DNA of 58,745 nucleotides from Novosphingobium sp. AP12 (GTDB lineage Bacteria; Pseudomonadota; Alphaproteobacteria; Sphingomonadales; Sphingomonadaceae), in NCBI RefSeq assembly GCF_000281975.1, contig NZ_AKKE01000024.1, positions 1 through 58,745 on the forward strand, given 5' to 3'. Shown here one piece after another: positions 1 through 8,276 of this stretch. The position numbers were made by a program, and so were the translations under genes. How positions within the stretch are numbered: the first letter of the stretch is position 1; every line of letters begins with the position of its first letter. The notes beneath the pieces were generated by a model. That model was given only the letters and a program-made list of their open reading frames with translations, searched no databases and was not told the origin of the DNA.

Positions 1-1
1 A

Positions 2-250
2 GGCGCGGCTCCCGCCAGCCTCGAAGTGCCGCTCGGCGCACTGCACGACCCGGGGAGCGGACCCGGCGTCTGGGTGCTGGATACCAAGGACCGCGTCCAT
101 TGGCGCAAGGTGAAGGTTGCCGGCCTTGGCACCGAGACGGCCCGCCTTTCCGGCGGCCTGAGGAGCGGCGAGCGCTTCGTTTCGCTCGGCGCGCATCTGC
201 TGCGCGAAGGTGAGCAGGTGCGCACCGCCGCCCCGGTCGCCGCGCGATGA
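2..250 (+). CDS. RND efflux periplasmic adaptor subunit, C-terminal fragment
   Basis: The frame is open from the window edge to the TGA at 248-250, so only the last 82 or so codons are present. The residues resemble the end of an HlyD/AcrA-type membrane-fusion protein (a beta-barrel and membrane-proximal stretch around VWVLDTKDRVHWRKVKVAG). Such adaptors join an inner-membrane RND pump to an outer-membrane channel. The stop overlaps the ATG of the next gene as ATGA, which implies translational coupling with the RND pump and supports the assignment. An apparent internal GTG start at 26 is not the real start. Family by context and short similarity only; substrate unknown. Confidence 0.75.
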   Translation, partial: GAAPASLEVPLGALHDPGSGPGVWVLDTKDRVHWRKVKVAGLGTETARLSGGLRSGERFVSLGAHLLREGEQVRTAAPVAAR

Positions 251-3200
251 GCGGCTTCAACTTGTCCGCGCTGGCCGTGCGCCAGCGGGCGATCACGCTG
301 TTCCTCATCATTGCGATGTCGCTGGCGGGGCTGTTCGCCTTCCTCAGCCTTGGCCGCGCCGAGGACCCGGCCTTCACGGTCAAGGTGCTGACGGTCGTCA
401 CCGCATGGCCCGGCGCCACCGCGCAGGAAATGCAGGACCAGGTGGCCGAGCCGCTGGAAAAGCGGCTTCAGGAGCTGGCCTGGTACGACCGCTCGGAAAC
501 CTTCACGCGGCCCGGCCTCGCCTTCACCACCCTGACCTTGAAGGACATGACGCCGCCCGAAGCGGTGCCGAACGAATTCTACGAAGCGCGCAAGAAGCTG
601 GCGGACGAGGCATCGAAGCTGCCGCGCGGCGTGGCCGGGCCCTTCGTCAACGACGAGTATTCCGACGTCACGTTCGCGCTCTATGCGCTGAAGGCCAAGG
701 GCGAGCCGCTGAGCGTCCTCGCGCGGGAGGCGGAGACCCTGCGGCAGCGGCTGCTGCACGTTCCCGGCGTGCGCAAGGTCAACATCATCGGCGAACAGCC
801 GGAACGCATCTTCGTCGAGTTCTCGCAGGCGCGGCTCGCCACGCTGGGCGTCAATCCGCGCGACATACTCTCGGCGCTGGCGGCGCAGAACCTGGTGACG
901 CCGGCGGGTTCGATCGAGGCGAAGGGACCGCAGGTCGTCGTGCGGCTCGACGGCGCGTTCGACGGGCTGGACGCCATTCGCGCCATCCCGATCGTCGCGC
1001 AGGGCCGCACCTTGCGGCTGTCCGATATCGCCGAGGTCAGGCGCGGCTACGAGGACCCGGCGACGTTCATCGTGCGCCATGAAGGCGAGCCTGCGCTGCT
1101 GCTCGGCGTCGTCAAGCGCGACCGCTGGAACGGGCTGGACCTCGGCAAGGCGCTCGACGCGGAGGTCGGCAAGATCGGCGGCGAACTGCCTCTCGGCCTC
1201 TCGCTCACCAAGGTTACCGACCAATCCGTCAACATCCAGGAGGCGGTGGGCGAGTTCATGCTCAAGTTCTTCGTCGCGCTGGCGGTCGTCATGGCGGTGT
1301 GCCTGATCTCGATGGGCTGGCGCGTGGGGATCGTGGTGGCCGCCGCCGTGCCGCTGACGCTGGCGACGGTATTCGTCATCATGATGGCGACGGGGCGCGA
1401 GTTCGACCGCATCACGCTCGGCGCGCTGATCCTCGCGCTCGGCCTGCTGGTGGACGACGCCATCATCGCCATCGAGATGATGGTCGTGAAGATGGAGGAA
1501 GGCATCGACCGCCTGACCGCCGCGACCTACGCCTGGAGCCATACCGCCGCGCCGATGCTGGCCGGAACGCTGGTGACGGTGATCGGGCTCATGCCGGTGG
1601 GGTTCGCGAAGTCGAGCGCGGGCGAATATGCGGGCAACATCTTCTGGATCGTCGGCTTCGCGCTGATCACCTCGTGGATCGTCGCGGTGGCCTTCACGCC
1701 CTACCTTGGTGTCAAGCTGCTGCCCGACATCAAGCGGGTGGAGGGCGGCCATGCGGCGATCTACGACACGCCGCGCTACAATCGCCTGCGCCGCATCCTG
1801 TCGGGCGTGATCCGGCGCAAGTGGACGGTCGCGGGCGCGGTGGTCGGGGCCTTCGTCATCGCCGTGCTGGGCATGGGCGCGGTGAAGCAGCAGTTCTTCC
1901 CGACTTCCGACCGGCCCGAAGTGCTGGTCGAAGTGCAGATGCCCGAGGGTACCAGCATCGAGCAGACCAGCGCCGCCACCGCCAAGGTCGAGGCGTGGCT
2001 CAAGAAGCAGCCCGAGGCGCAGATCGTCACGGCCTACGTCGGTCAGGGCGCGCCGCGCTTCTTCCTCGCCATGGCGCCCGAGCTTCCCGATCCGTCTTTC
2101 GCCAAGATCGTCATCCGCACGCCCGACGAGGCCTCGCGAGAGGCGCTGAAGCTGCGGGTGCGGCGGGTGGTGGCCGACGGGCTCGCTCCCGAGGCGCGGG
2201 TGCGGGCGACGCAGCTGGTGTTCGGGCCCTATTCGCCGTTCCCGGTGGCCTTCCGCGTCGCCGGGCCGGACCAGGCCAAGGTCCAGGCGATCGCCGAGGA
2301 TGTGCGCCGGGTCATGCTGGCAAGCCCTGAGATGCGGCAGGTCAACACCGACTGGGGCGAGCGGGTGCCGACGATGCATTTCGTGCTCGACCAGGACCGG
2401 CTGCGCGCAATCGGCCTGACCTCGCAAGGTGCGAGCGAACAGTTGCAGTTCCGGCTGACCGGCACGACCGTTAGCCAGGTGCGCGAGGATATCCGCACTG
2501 TCGACGTGGTGGCCCGCAGCAGCGGGGCGGAGCGGCTCGATCCCGCGAAGATCGGCGGCTTCACGCTGATCGGCGAGCAGGGGCAGCACGTTCCCGTGGC
2601 GCAGCTGGGCCGGATGGAAGTGCGCATGGAGGACCCGATCATGCGCCGCCGCGACCGCGTGCCGACGATCACCGTGCGCGGCGATATCGCCGAAGGCCTG
2701 CAACCGCCTGAGGTGTCGATGGCGATGGAAAAGGCGCTCGAGCCGCTGCGGGCGAAGCTACCCGCCGGCTATCACATCGACACGGCGGGCGCGATCGAGG
2801 AGGCGGGCAAGGCCAATGCGGCGCTGGCGGCGGTGTTCCCGATCATGATCGCGCTGATGCTGACGGTCATCATCTTCCAGGTCCGCAGCTTCTCGGCGAT
2901 GGCGATGGTGGTGGCAACGGCGCCGCTGGGGCTCGTGGGCGTGGTGCCGACGCTGCTGGCGTTCGGGCAGCCGTTCGGGTTCAACTCGATCCTCGGGTTG
3001 ATCGGGCTGGCGGGCATCCTGATGCGCAACACGCTGATCCTGATCGGGCAGATCCACAGCAACGAGGCGGACGGGCTCGATCCCTATCACGCCGTGGTGG
3101 AGGCGACCGTGCAGCGCGCGCGGCCGGTGATCCTGACGGCGTTGGCGGCGATACTGGCGTTCATCCCGCTGACGACCTCGGTGTTCTGGGGCTCGCTCGC

Positions 3201-3360
3201 CTATACGTTGATCGGCGGGACGCTGGGCGGCACCGTGCTGACGCTGATCTTCCTGCCCGCGCTCTACGCCATCTGGTTCCGCATCAGGCCGGACGGCGAG
3301 GGCGAGAAGGCTCGCAGGCATGACCTCGCGCCGGCCGATGTGGTGCCGGTCCCGGCCTGA
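247..3360 (+). CDS. Efflux RND transporter permease subunit (AcrB/HAE1-like)
   Basis: This 1037-residue protein has the usual length of an inner-membrane RND pump trimer subunit. A first membrane helix lies at about residues 13-35, a large periplasmic loop follows, and a helix cluster at about 340-500 carries the proton-relay pair D403-D404 in the GLLVDDAIIAIE stretch. The second half repeats the pattern, with helices from about 855 to 1015. It would export a drug, solvent or other hydrophobic compound by proton antiport with the adjacent adaptor. It starts with an ATGA overlap with the adaptor gene. No outer-membrane channel gene follows; downstream is a convergent gene. Subfamily and substrate cannot be read from the sequence. 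Confidence 0.93.
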   Translation: MSGFNLSALAVRQRAITLFLIIAMSLAGLFAFLSLGRAEDPAFTVKVLTVVTAWPGATAQEMQDQVAEPLEKRLQELAWYDRSETFTRPGLAFTTLTLKDMTPPEAVPNEFYEARKKLADEASKLPRGVAGPFVNDEYSDVTFALYALKAKGEPLSVLAREAETLRQRLLHVPGVRKVNIIGEQPERIFVEFSQARLATLGVNPRDILSALAAQNLVTPAGSIEAKGPQVVVRLDGAFDGLDAIRAIPIVAQGRTLRLSDIAEVRRGYEDPATFIVRHEGEPALLLGVVKRDRWNGLDLGKALDAEVGKIGGELPLGLSLTKVTDQSVNIQEAVGEFMLKFFVALAVVMAVCLISMGWRVGIVVAAAVPLTLATVFVIMMATGREFDRITLGALILALGLLVDDAIIAIEMMVVKMEEGIDRLTAATYAWSHTAAPMLAGTLVTVIGLMPVGFAKSSAGEYAGNIFWIVGFALITSWIVAVAFTPYLGVKLLPDIKRVEGGHAAIYDTPRYNRLRRILSGVIRRKWTVAGAVVGAFVIAVLGMGAVKQQFFPTSDRPEVLVEVQMPEGTSIEQTSAATAKVEAWLKKQPEAQIVTAYVGQGAPRFFLAMAPELPDPSFAKIVIRTPDEASREALKLRVRRVVADGLAPEARVRATQLVFGPYSPFPVAFRVAGPDQAKVQAIAEDVRRVMLASPEMRQVNTDWGERVPTMHFVLDQDRLRAIGLTSQGASEQLQFRLTGTTVSQVREDIRTVDVVARSSGAERLDPAKIGGFTLIGEQGQHVPVAQLGRMEVRMEDPIMRRRDRVPTITVRGDIAEGLQPPEVSMAMEKALEPLRAKLPAGYHIDTAGAIEEAGKANAALAAVFPIMIALMLTVIIFQVRSFSAMAMVVATAPLGLVGVVPTLLAFGQPFGFNSILGLIGLAGILMRNTLILIGQIHSNEADGLDPYHAVVEATVQRARPVILTALAAILAFIPLTTSVFWGSLAYTLIGGTLGGTVLTLIFLPALYAIWFRIRPDGEGEKARRHDLAPADVVPVPA

Positions 3361-3365
3361 CGGAA

Positions 3366-3390
3366 CGGCCCCTCCGCCTGCGAGGGGCCG
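3366..3390. terminator. Hairpin between convergent RND pump and siderophore receptor genes
   Basis: A perfect 9-bp stem, CGGCCCCTC (3366-3374) pairing with GAGGGGCCG (3382-3390), with a 7-base loop, fills the 39-bp gap between the two convergent stops. It lacks a clear T-run on either strand, so it may act as a bidirectional, imperfectly intrinsic terminator. Confidence 0.6.
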
Positions 3391-3399
3391 CCCTGATCG

Positions 3400-5484
3400 T
3401 CAGAACCGGAAGCCGACCGTGCCCATGACGTTGCGCGGGGCGCCCATGAAGCAGTCGCCGCGGCTGAGGCACGAGGCGTAGAACTTCTCGTTCAGCAGGT
3501 TGGTGGCATTGACGGTGAAGCGCCAGTTCTCCCAGGTCACCTCGGCCAGCGCGTCGACTGTGGTGTTCGACGGCGTCACGATCGTCCAGGTGGAGCCCAC
3601 CGAGCGGCGCTTTCCGGTATAGACCACGCCGCCGCCGAGGCGCAGCTTCGGCCCTTCACCCAGGCCGATGGTCTTGGTCGTCCAGGCCGATGCGGTCTCG
3701 CGCGGGAGATAGTCGAAGAACGGCGTGTCGTTCGAGACGAGCTTGTTGTAGCCGTAGTTCAGCAGCAGTTCGAAGTCGCCCGGAAGCGTCCGGCTGGCCT
3801 CGAATTCGATGCCCTTGGTGGTCAGCTGGCCCGCCTGGGTCACACCCGTGCCCGGCCCGGAGATGGGGCGGCCCGATTCCTTGATGTGGAACGCGGTGAC
3901 GGTGACCAGCGTGTTGAGGTCCGGCTGCCACTTCACGCCCGCCTCGAACTGGCGGCCGGTCTGCGGCTTGAAGAATTCGCCGTCGCCGGTCGTGCCGGCG
4001 ATCGGCAGGAAGCTTTCGGTGTAGCTGAAGAAGGGCGAGATGTTGGCGCCGATCTCGCCGATGATGCCGGCGCGGAAGGTGGTCGCCTTGTCGACGCCGC
4101 CGCCCCTTGTCTCGACCCGGTCGCGGCGCGCGCCCAGCACGATCGAGACGCGGTCGTAGAAGCGGATCTGGTCCTGCACGTAGACGCCGAGCTGCTTCTG
4201 CGATTCCGCCGTGAAGTCGGGCGCGATGTCCGGCGTGGTGAGCGCGTCGTAGTCGATGTCGTAGAGGTCCACCACTTCGTAGCCGAAGCCGCCGCGCTTG
4301 CGCACCTTGTTCCAGCTGTAGTCGACGCCGACGAGCAGGGTATGCTCGATGTTGGCGCCGGTGCCGAACTTGAACTGCAGGTTGTTGTCGGTCGAGAAGA
4401 CGTTCATCCGCGCGATGCTGGCGTCGCTGTAAAGGCCGATCAGGCGGCCCGCCGGGTCGAGGTAGGGGTTGGTCGGGTTGCTGTAGCTGTCGGCGTAGTG
4501 GGTGAAATAGCTGAGGTCGCTGTCGATGTAGCGCGCCTTGAGGCTCAGCTTCACGTTGTCGCCGAAGCTATGGGTGATGCTGCCGCCGCCCTGCAGCGAG
4601 CGGCCGTCGTAGCGGTCCCAGCCGGGCTTGCCGACGAAGGCGAAGCGGTCGAGCTGCTGCGCATTGTTGGGGTTGGGCAGGAACGTGCCGACGATCGGCA
4701 GGAACTGCGAGGTCGAGCCGCTGTCGTCTTCCTGGTAGAGGCCGGTCAGGGTGACGTCGGTGTCCGGCGTCGGCTGCCAGCGGATGGACGGCGCGAAGAA
4801 CACGCGGTCGTCGGGGACGTGGTCGACGTAAGTGTCCGCATCGCGGGCGCGGCCTACGGCGCGGATCGCCAGCGTGTCGGTGAGCGCGACATTGACGTCA
4901 CCCATGACTTCCTTGCGGTCGTAGCTGCCGTAGGTCGCGCTGATCTCGCCGCGCGTCTCGAAAGTCGGGGTCTTGGACACGAGGTTGACGAGGCCGCCGA
5001 TCGAGCCCTGGCCGAACAGCACCGAGGCCGGCCCGCGCACGATCTCGACGCGCGAGAAGTTGTACGGGTCCGAGGTGATGCTGGCGTAATAGCTAAAGAT
5101 GTCGCGCATGCCGTCGCGGAACTGGAGGGCATCGATGCCGCGGATCACGAAGCCGTCGACGCGCGTGTCGCGGCCGTAGGCGTTGGCAGTGACGCCGGCG
5201 GCGTACTTCACCGTGTCGCTGATGCTGATCGCGCCCTGCGACAGGTACTGCTCCGAGGTAATGACGGTCAGTGGCTGCGGGGTCTCGATGAGCGGCGTTT
5301 CGGTCTTGAGACCCGCGAACTTCTCCTCGCGCGTGCCGGTGACGACGATACGGTCGGCGTCGTGTTCCGCCGGGGCGTCGGCTGCGGCGTCGGCCTCGGC
5401 GGCGCGGGCATGGCCGCTTGCAAGCACCAGCGCGGGCATGACCCAGGCGGCGCTGCACAGTGCGATCTTGCGAATATGGCTCAT
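3400..5484 (-). CDS. TonB-dependent siderophore receptor
   Basis: This is a 694-residue outer-membrane receptor. It has a signal peptide (about residues 1-28, ending ASGHARA), a TonB-box-like segment (RIVVTGTRE), a plug domain with the siderophore-receptor pattern (GVTANAYGRDTRVDGFVIRG, then VEIVRGPASVLFGQG) and a beta-barrel ending in the aromatic terminus GFRF. The plug style (ETPQPLTVIT, SISDTVKYAAGV) matches FhuA/FpvA-type ferric-siderophore receptors rather than the carbohydrate-type receptors elsewhere in this window. It faces the RND pump convergently. A Fur-like dyad about 50 bp upstream of the ATG suggests iron control. The actual siderophore is unknown. Confidence 0.9.
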   Translation of the reverse strand: MSHIRKIALCSAAWVMPALVLASGHARAAEADAAADAPAEHDADRIVVTGTREEKFAGLKTETPLIETPQPLTVITSEQYLSQGAISISDTVKYAAGVTANAYGRDTRVDGFVIRGIDALQFRDGMRDIFSYYASITSDPYNFSRVEIVRGPASVLFGQGSIGGLVNLVSKTPTFETRGEISATYGSYDRKEVMGDVNVALTDTLAIRAVGRARDADTYVDHVPDDRVFFAPSIRWQPTPDTDVTLTGLYQEDDSGSTSQFLPIVGTFLPNPNNAQQLDRFAFVGKPGWDRYDGRSLQGGGSITHSFGDNVKLSLKARYIDSDLSYFTHYADSYSNPTNPYLDPAGRLIGLYSDASIARMNVFSTDNNLQFKFGTGANIEHTLLVGVDYSWNKVRKRGGFGYEVVDLYDIDYDALTTPDIAPDFTAESQKQLGVYVQDQIRFYDRVSIVLGARRDRVETRGGGVDKATTFRAGIIGEIGANISPFFSYTESFLPIAGTTGDGEFFKPQTGRQFEAGVKWQPDLNTLVTVTAFHIKESGRPISGPGTGVTQAGQLTTKGIEFEASRTLPGDFELLLNYGYNKLVSNDTPFFDYLPRETASAWTTKTIGLGEGPKLRLGGGVVYTGKRRSVGSTWTIVTPSNTTVDALAEVTWENWRFTVNATNLLNEKFYASCLSRGDCFMGAPRNVMGTVGFRF

Positions 5485-5533
5485 CTCGGTTCCCCTTAGA
5501 ACGTCGTCCTCTTGGTCGAGCGCCTAGAAGATA

Positions 5534-5550
5534 TTGCGAGGCAATCGCAA
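5534..5550. promoter_or_regulatory. Fur-like iron box upstream of the siderophore receptor
   Basis: TTGCGA (5534-5539) and TCGCAA (5545-5550) form an inverted repeat with a 5-bp spacer. This resembles alphaproteobacterial Fur sites of the TTGCGAAT-ATTCGCAA type. It lies 50-66 bp upstream of the receptor start on the minus strand, in a suitable place to repress it. Inferred from pattern and position. Confidence 0.5.
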
Positions 5551-5659
5551 GTGACGATCGACAATTTTGGCTGAGAGTGGCCATGAGGCCACACCCGACG
5601 CGCCGGTTCCGCGGCGCTCGGGGCTCGCGCCCGACAGGCTGGCTTGCTATGTGGCGGGA

Positions 5660-6544
5660 ATGATCGCCTCGAATCCCGCGCCGACGCTTGCAGATCACCA
5701 GCCGGCAGACCCTGACGCACCCGATTTCGTAGTCGTCGACGTGGAGACCGCCTGCTCGCGGGTCAGCAGCATCTGCCAGATCGGCATCGTCGGATTTCGG
5801 GGCGGGCAGGAGGTCTTCGCCTACGAGACGCTGGTCGATCCGTGCGACGAGTTCTCCTCGTTCAACATCGGCATCCACGGGATCACCGCGCGGCACTGCG
5901 CCGGCCAGCCGACGTTCGCCGACATCCATGCCACCGTCGACAGCCACCTGAGCGGGCGCATCACCGTGGCGCACTCGTGGTTCGACAAAGGCGCGCTTGC
6001 AGCCGCATGCCGGATCGGCGAGCGCCCCGCGATAGAAACCAGGTGGCTCGACAGCGTCGGCGTCGCCAAGCGCGCGTGGCCGCAGCTGAGCAGCCACCGT
6101 CTCAACGTGCTGTCACGTTTCCTGGGCATCGAGCACCGCCATCACGATGCGCTGAGCGATGCCCGCGCCGCCGGGATGGTGATCGTCCGGGCCATGGAAC
6201 ACACCGGAATCGACCTGCAGGGTTGGATGGCCAAGCCGTCGGCCGCAAAGCCCAAGGTGCCGCCCGCCGCGCCGGAAGGACCGCTCAAGGGCGAACGCAT
6301 AGCCATTCTCGGCGAGGCGCGGGACGGTCCGCTGGCGCATCTGCTGGCGGGTGCGGGCGCGCGCGTCGCGGCCTCGGTGGGGGCAACCACGACGATGCTG
6401 GTGATCGCCACCAGGCAGCCTTATGGCCGCTGGTTCGAGTCGAGCCCGCCGCATCGCAAGGCGCGGGAACTGCAGGGTCTGGGAGCGGCGATCGTCATCC
6501 TCACCGAGGAGGCACTGCGCGCGCGGCTCGCGATGGAAACGTAG
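5660..6544 (+). CDS. 3'-5' exonuclease (DnaQ-like, DEDDh) with C-terminal BRCT-like domain
   Basis: Residues 20-190 form a DnaQ-fold exonuclease: the DxE motif is D27-E29 (VVDVET), a middle Asp lies in the HSWFDKGAL stretch, and the final His and Asp are in HHDALSDARAAG. After a proline/alanine-rich linker (around 200-220) comes a BRCT-like domain (GERIAILGEA to IVILTEEAL). This matches the architecture of bacterial exonucleases annotated as DNA polymerase III epsilon-like with BRCT. ATG 5660 was chosen because the frame upstream runs into the receptor promoter and has no family-like residues. It is monocistronic and probably acts in DNA repair or proofreading. A weak hairpin at 6555-6580 follows the stop. 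Confidence 0.8.
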   Translation: MIASNPAPTLADHQPADPDAPDFVVVDVETACSRVSSICQIGIVGFRGGQEVFAYETLVDPCDEFSSFNIGIHGITARHCAGQPTFADIHATVDSHLSGRITVAHSWFDKGALAAACRIGERPAIETRWLDSVGVAKRAWPQLSSHRLNVLSRFLGIEHRHHDALSDARAAGMVIVRAMEHTGIDLQGWMAKPSAAKPKVPPAAPEGPLKGERIAILGEARDGPLAHLLAGAGARVAASVGATTTMLVIATRQPYGRWFESSPPHRKARELQGLGAAIVILTEEALRARLAMET

Positions 6545-6554
6545 CTATTCCAGT

Positions 6555-6580
6555 CCCGGAGCGCCTGTGGACGCCCCGGG
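6555..6580. terminator. Weak hairpin between convergent genes
   Basis: CCCGGAGCG (6555-6563) can pair with CGCCCCGGG (6572-6580) with one internal mismatch. It sits in the 48-bp gap between the exonuclease and Old Yellow Enzyme stops. There is no T-run, so terminator function is tentative. Confidence 0.3.
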
Positions 6581-6592
6581 CAGGGATTGCAC

Positions 6593-7711
6593 TCAGACCA
6601 GTTCGCCCAGCGAGGCCGCGTCGAAGCCGCGCAGGCCATCGACGTCGCCGGCGCGGACCTTGGCGACCCACTGCGGGTCGCTGATCAGCGCCCGGCCGAC
6701 GGCGACGAGGTCGAACTCGTCGCGCTCCATGCGCTCGACCAGGCCGCGAAGGCTCGTCGAGCCCGAGCTTTCGCCGCTGAAGGCCGCCAGGAATTCGCCC
6801 GAGAGGCCGACCGAGCCTACGCTGATGGTGGTGGCGCCGGTCAGCTTCTTGGCCCAGCCCGCGAAGTTCAGGCCATCCTCGCCGTCGATCTCGGCGAACT
6901 CCGGCTCCCAGAAACGGCGCTGCGAACAGTGGAGCACGTTGGCGCCGGCATCGACGAGCGGTTGCAGCCAGTCGGCCATGAGGTCGGGCGTCTCGGCAAG
7001 GCGGGCGGCGTAGTCCTGCTGCTTCCACTGGCTGAGGCGCAGGATGAGCGGATAGTCCGGCCCGACCGCCGCGCGCACTGCCGCGACGACTTCGGCGGCG
7101 AAGCGCGAACGCTCACGGATGGTGGCGCCGCCGTAACGGTCGGTGCGCTCGTTGGTGCCGGTCCAGAAGAACTGGTCGATCAGGTAGCCGTGGGCGCCGT
7201 GCAGCTCGACCGTGTCGAAGCCGAGGCGCTTCGCATCTGCCGCCGCGCTGGCGAAGGCTGCGACGGTGTCGGCGATGTCTTCCTCGCTCATCGCCTTGCC
7301 GCGCGGGGTGCCGGGGGCGAGCAGGCCGGACGGGCTCTCGACCGGCGCTTCGGGGGACCAGTCCGGCGAGCCGACGGTCGAGGCGGTGTGCCAGATCTGT
7401 GGTCCCATCTTGCCGCCCGCGCCGTGAACCGCGTCGATGACCTGCTTCCAGCCCGCCAGAGCCGGTTCGCCGTGGAACAGCGGAATGCCCGGGAGGTTGC
7501 GCGAGGCCGGACGGTCGATGACGGTGCCTTCGGACAGGATCAGGCCGACGCCGCCCTCCGCCCGCCTGCGGTAATAGGCGGCCTGCGCTTCGCCGGGCAC
7601 GCCCTCGGGCGCGAAGCCGCGCGTCATGGGGGCCATGACGATGCGGTTGGGCAGTTCGAGCGAGCCGATGGCGAAGGGACGGAACAAGGTATCGACGGAA
7701 GAGGCTGTCAC
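6593..7711 (-). CDS. Old Yellow Enzyme family NADH:flavin oxidoreductase
   Basis: This is an FMN-dependent TIM-barrel ene-reductase of about 372 residues. The N-terminus has the family pattern LFRPFAIGSLELPNRIVMAP and the substrate-binding His pair is H171/H174 in LHGAHGYLIDQF, followed by TNERTDRYGG. Such enzymes reduce alpha,beta-unsaturated carbonyls, quinones, nitro compounds or maleimides with NAD(P)H. I placed the start at GTG 7711 because a good ribosome site (GGAGT) lies 9 bases upstream, rather than at a possible start at 7771 that would overlap the operator. It is divergent from an HxlR regulator with paired TAGGTATAC sites between them, which suggests induction by electrophiles or quinones. 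Confidence 0.88.
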   Translation of the reverse strand: MTASSVDTLFRPFAIGSLELPNRIVMAPMTRGFAPEGVPGEAQAAYYRRRAEGGVGLILSEGTVIDRPASRNLPGIPLFHGEPALAGWKQVIDAVHGAGGKMGPQIWHTASTVGSPDWSPEAPVESPSGLLAPGTPRGKAMSEEDIADTVAAFASAAADAKRLGFDTVELHGAHGYLIDQFFWTGTNERTDRYGGATIRERSRFAAEVVAAVRAAVGPDYPLILRLSQWKQQDYAARLAETPDLMADWLQPLVDAGANVLHCSQRRFWEPEFAEIDGEDGLNFAGWAKKLTGATTISVGSVGLSGEFLAAFSGESSGSTSLRGLVERMERDEFDLVAVGRALISDPQWVAKVRAGDVDGLRGFDAASLGELV

Positions 7712-7743
7712 GCGGGGGGAACTCCATTGAAATGAGTACGCCT

Positions 7744-7764
7744 TAGGTATACTCTGTAAACCTA
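7744..7764. promoter_or_regulatory. Operator 1 for the HxlR regulator
   Basis: TAGGTATAC (7744-7752) and GTAAACCTA (7756-7764) form a 9-bp inverted repeat with one mismatch and a 3-bp spacer. It lies 33-53 bp upstream of the Old Yellow Enzyme start. A TTGACG-like -35 element (minus strand, 7766-7771) abuts it, so bound regulator would block transcription. Confidence 0.55.
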
Positions 7765-7790
7765 GCGTCAATGACGCACCTTCAGTCGCC

Positions 7791-7812
7791 TAGGTATACC
7801 CGGGGAAACCTT
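7791..7812. promoter_or_regulatory. Operator 2 for the HxlR regulator
   Basis: The same half-site TAGGTATAC (7791-7799) recurs just before the HxlR ATG (7814), with a degenerate second half (GGAAACCTT, 7804-7812). The position suggests autorepression. The two starts of the motif are 47 bp apart. Confidence 0.45.
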
Positions 7813-7813
7813 C

Positions 7814-8197
7814 ATGACAGAGTGCCAGCATTTCCACGTCGATTGCCCCAGCCGTGTGCTGTTCGACCAGATCGCCGACAAGTGGTCGATGATGGTCCTG
7901 ACCGTGCTCGATGCGGGGCCGATGCGGTTCAACGCGATCAAGCGGCACCTGGAAGGCGTGACCCAGAAGGCGCTGACGCAATGCCTGCGCCGGCTGGAGC
8001 GCAACGGGCTGCTCACGCGGCGGATCATCCCGGTGTCGCCGGTGGGCGTGGAATACGAGATTTCGCCGCTCGGCCGCTCCCTGCAGGTGCCGTTCAAGGC
8101 GCTCTACGAATGGACCATGGCCAACCTGGGCGACGTGGAACAAGCGCGCCATGCGTTCGACGAGCGGGCAGGAAGCGCGATGCAGCAGGCCGCCTGA
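7814..8197 (+). CDS. HxlR-family winged-helix transcriptional regulator
   Basis: This is a 127-residue one-domain regulator with the HxlR signature: an N-terminal Cys-Pro (HVDCPSRVLFDQIADKWSMMVL, C11), then a recognition region RFNAIKRHLEGVTQKALTQCLRRLERNGL and the wing YEISPLGRSL. In the YodB/HypR/QorR members the N-terminal Cys senses diamide, quinones or aldehydes. C11 is conserved here, and C4 is an extra nearby Cys. It is divergent from an Old Yellow Enzyme gene with two matching operators between them, so the likely role is redox- or electrophile-sensitive repression of that enzyme and of itself. The inducer is inferred from the family. Confidence 0.88.
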   Translation: MTECQHFHVDCPSRVLFDQIADKWSMMVLTVLDAGPMRFNAIKRHLEGVTQKALTQCLRRLERNGLLTRRIIPVSPVGVEYEISPLGRSLQVPFKALYEWTMANLGDVEQARHAFDERAGSAMQQAA

Positions 8198-8276
8198 TCG
8201 CACCATCTTCGCCAGGTCACATTGCAAGCGCCTTGCGGGCGAGGTAGCAGCGGGGTCGCAGGGCAGGAGAACAAGA

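Noticed and set aside
6425..6450. tRNA T-loop-like GGTTCGAGTC
   Set aside because: It lies in frame inside the BRCT-like part of the exonuclease gene and has no cloverleaf context.
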